A stretch of 64,000 bases of DNA from Lepidurus packardi (Eukaryota; Arthropoda; Branchiopoda; Notostraca; Triopsidae): NCBI GenBank assembly GCA_023053545.1, contig JAKZAN010000002.1:2712375-2776374 (forward strand), in the 5' to 3' direction. This document shows positions 63,189-64,000 of this stretch, piece by piece (within the stretch, counting starts at the first letter, position 1; each line of letters starts with the position of its first letter). The position numbers and the translations under genes were made by a program. The notes under the pieces are model-generated. The model made no database searches, was not told where the DNA came from, and saw only the letters and a list, made by a program, of their open reading frames with translations.

Positions 63189-64000
63189 ATGGCTAGTAAC
63201 AAGCTCAAAAGTACAATTACTACTTCATTCCGTCTCAGTGGCCTTACTCTGCGAGTGTAAGTGTGCAAAGTTGCATAAGCTTAGTTTCAATTTCAGCCAA
63301 TAATTAAATCTCTCCACCTTCAGTGATGCATGCCGGTATTTGCTTGAGATTCTAACGCCAATCGAAGAAGACCAGCGTGACCAATGGCTTGAGAAGCTCA
63401 TAGACTTAATACAGAAACAGGGGTTGACCAGTTCCGCTGTAGAGAAATCGCACGTGGAAACCGCAGCCAAAGTATTTTATTCTATAACATTTAAATAGGT
63501 CTCAAGAACCTCTTTGTTGCAGGAATGCTCAAAGCAAGACACGGATGATCCCAATGAACTGCTTACTGTAATACCAGCGTTCGATGTGCCTTACTTTATA
63601 TACGTCTCTGATAAAAAAAAGTACTTGACCGCAGAAGCTGTTGGGGTTCAGCCACCTTCATTATTTGCTCCAGCTCAAGCTAAAGCAGAAATGTATAGAA
63701 ATAGGTAGATAATCCGTTCCATTTTCAGGAAATTAAAAAAAAATTAATCTTATTTATTTGTTACAAAAATTAGATATGCCTTAATCCATCAACGTACGTC
63801 TCGCCACCATTTGTTTACTCCTCCCGTCCTAGGAAGCATGAGTGATCAAGGCACCCAGAAGTACCAGTTAAGACCTGTCGAGTTCTTATTGGGCAGTACG
63901 ATTAAGCTAGAAGGCTTAATCGTCCTTGGAATGCTTGCCCAGCTTAAAGAAGGCACATATTTCTTAGAGGATCCTACTGGCTCTGTCCCACTGAACCTAA
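63189..64000 (+). CDS. POLE2: DNA polymerase epsilon subunit 2, 5' part
   Basis: B-subunit of the leading-strand replicative polymerase epsilon, nuclear. Exons read: 63189-63256, 63324-63471, 63523-63704 and 63774 onward; the last is cut by the window edge, so about 208 residues of an expected 500 or so are visible. The start MASNKLKSTITTSFRLSGL matches the family's N-terminal helical domain. AFDVPYFIYVSDKKKYL, RYALIHQRTSRHHLFTPPVL and VLGMLAQLKEGTYFLEDPTG follow the human order closely. The phosphodiesterase-like C-terminal domain lies beyond the window. Confidence 0.92.

Overview
The window is animal nuclear DNA, most like a compact arthropod genome. Introns are mostly 50-80 bp with GT-AG ends, intergenic gaps are short, and several small secreted-protein genes start with a tiny signal-peptide exon. 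The protein families (insect/crustacean-type lipocalin, type-B carboxylesterase) and the gypsy and BEL/Pao retroelements fit a branchiopod crustacean such as Daphnia. That placement is inference; no search was run.

Positions 216-26,842 are a nested and partly inverted block of LTR-retrotransposon fossils. A Ty3/gypsy family (here gypsy-A; tRNA-Leu-type primer site, 264-bp LTR) is present in several pieces on both strands. A second gypsy family (gypsy-B) is present as a gag-protease piece and, separately, an integrase-LTR piece. A BEL/Pao element is present twice: one copy looks whole (15,185-21,680, 392-bp LTRs, 5-bp target duplication) and one is partial on the minus strand. The outermost gypsy-A LTRs face opposite ways. 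Two arms of about 3.3 kb are inverted copies of each other, so the order of pieces could be a real rearrangement or an assembly artefact.

Positions 26,843-30,787 hold repeats and little else: a pogo/Tigger-type MITE, a cluster of related hairpins, a possible solo LTR and a THAP-finger fragment.

From 30,788 onward the window is gene-dense and host-like: mus81 (+), UDP-glucose pyrophosphorylase (-), five small secreted proteins (37.1-41.7 kb), a carboxylesterase (+), a Tigger transposon remnant, Integrator subunit 10 (+), the Ral GTPase-activating protein alpha subunit (-; 28 exons read, 1,962 aa), NOL12 (+), an apolipoprotein D/crustacyanin-like lipocalin (-), a calmodulin-like EF-hand protein (+) and the 5' part of DNA polymerase epsilon subunit 2 (+, cut by the window end). 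The host genes are unrelated housekeeping and secreted functions and form no operon or pathway cluster. Exon edges were read by eye from reading frame, splice signals and recalled family alignments; expect errors of 1-2 bases at some. No previously undescribed system could be supported. The most unusual items are the inverted composite retroelement with an in-frame gypsy/BEL junction, the hairpin cluster near 28.7 kb, and the run of lineage-specific secreted-protein genes.
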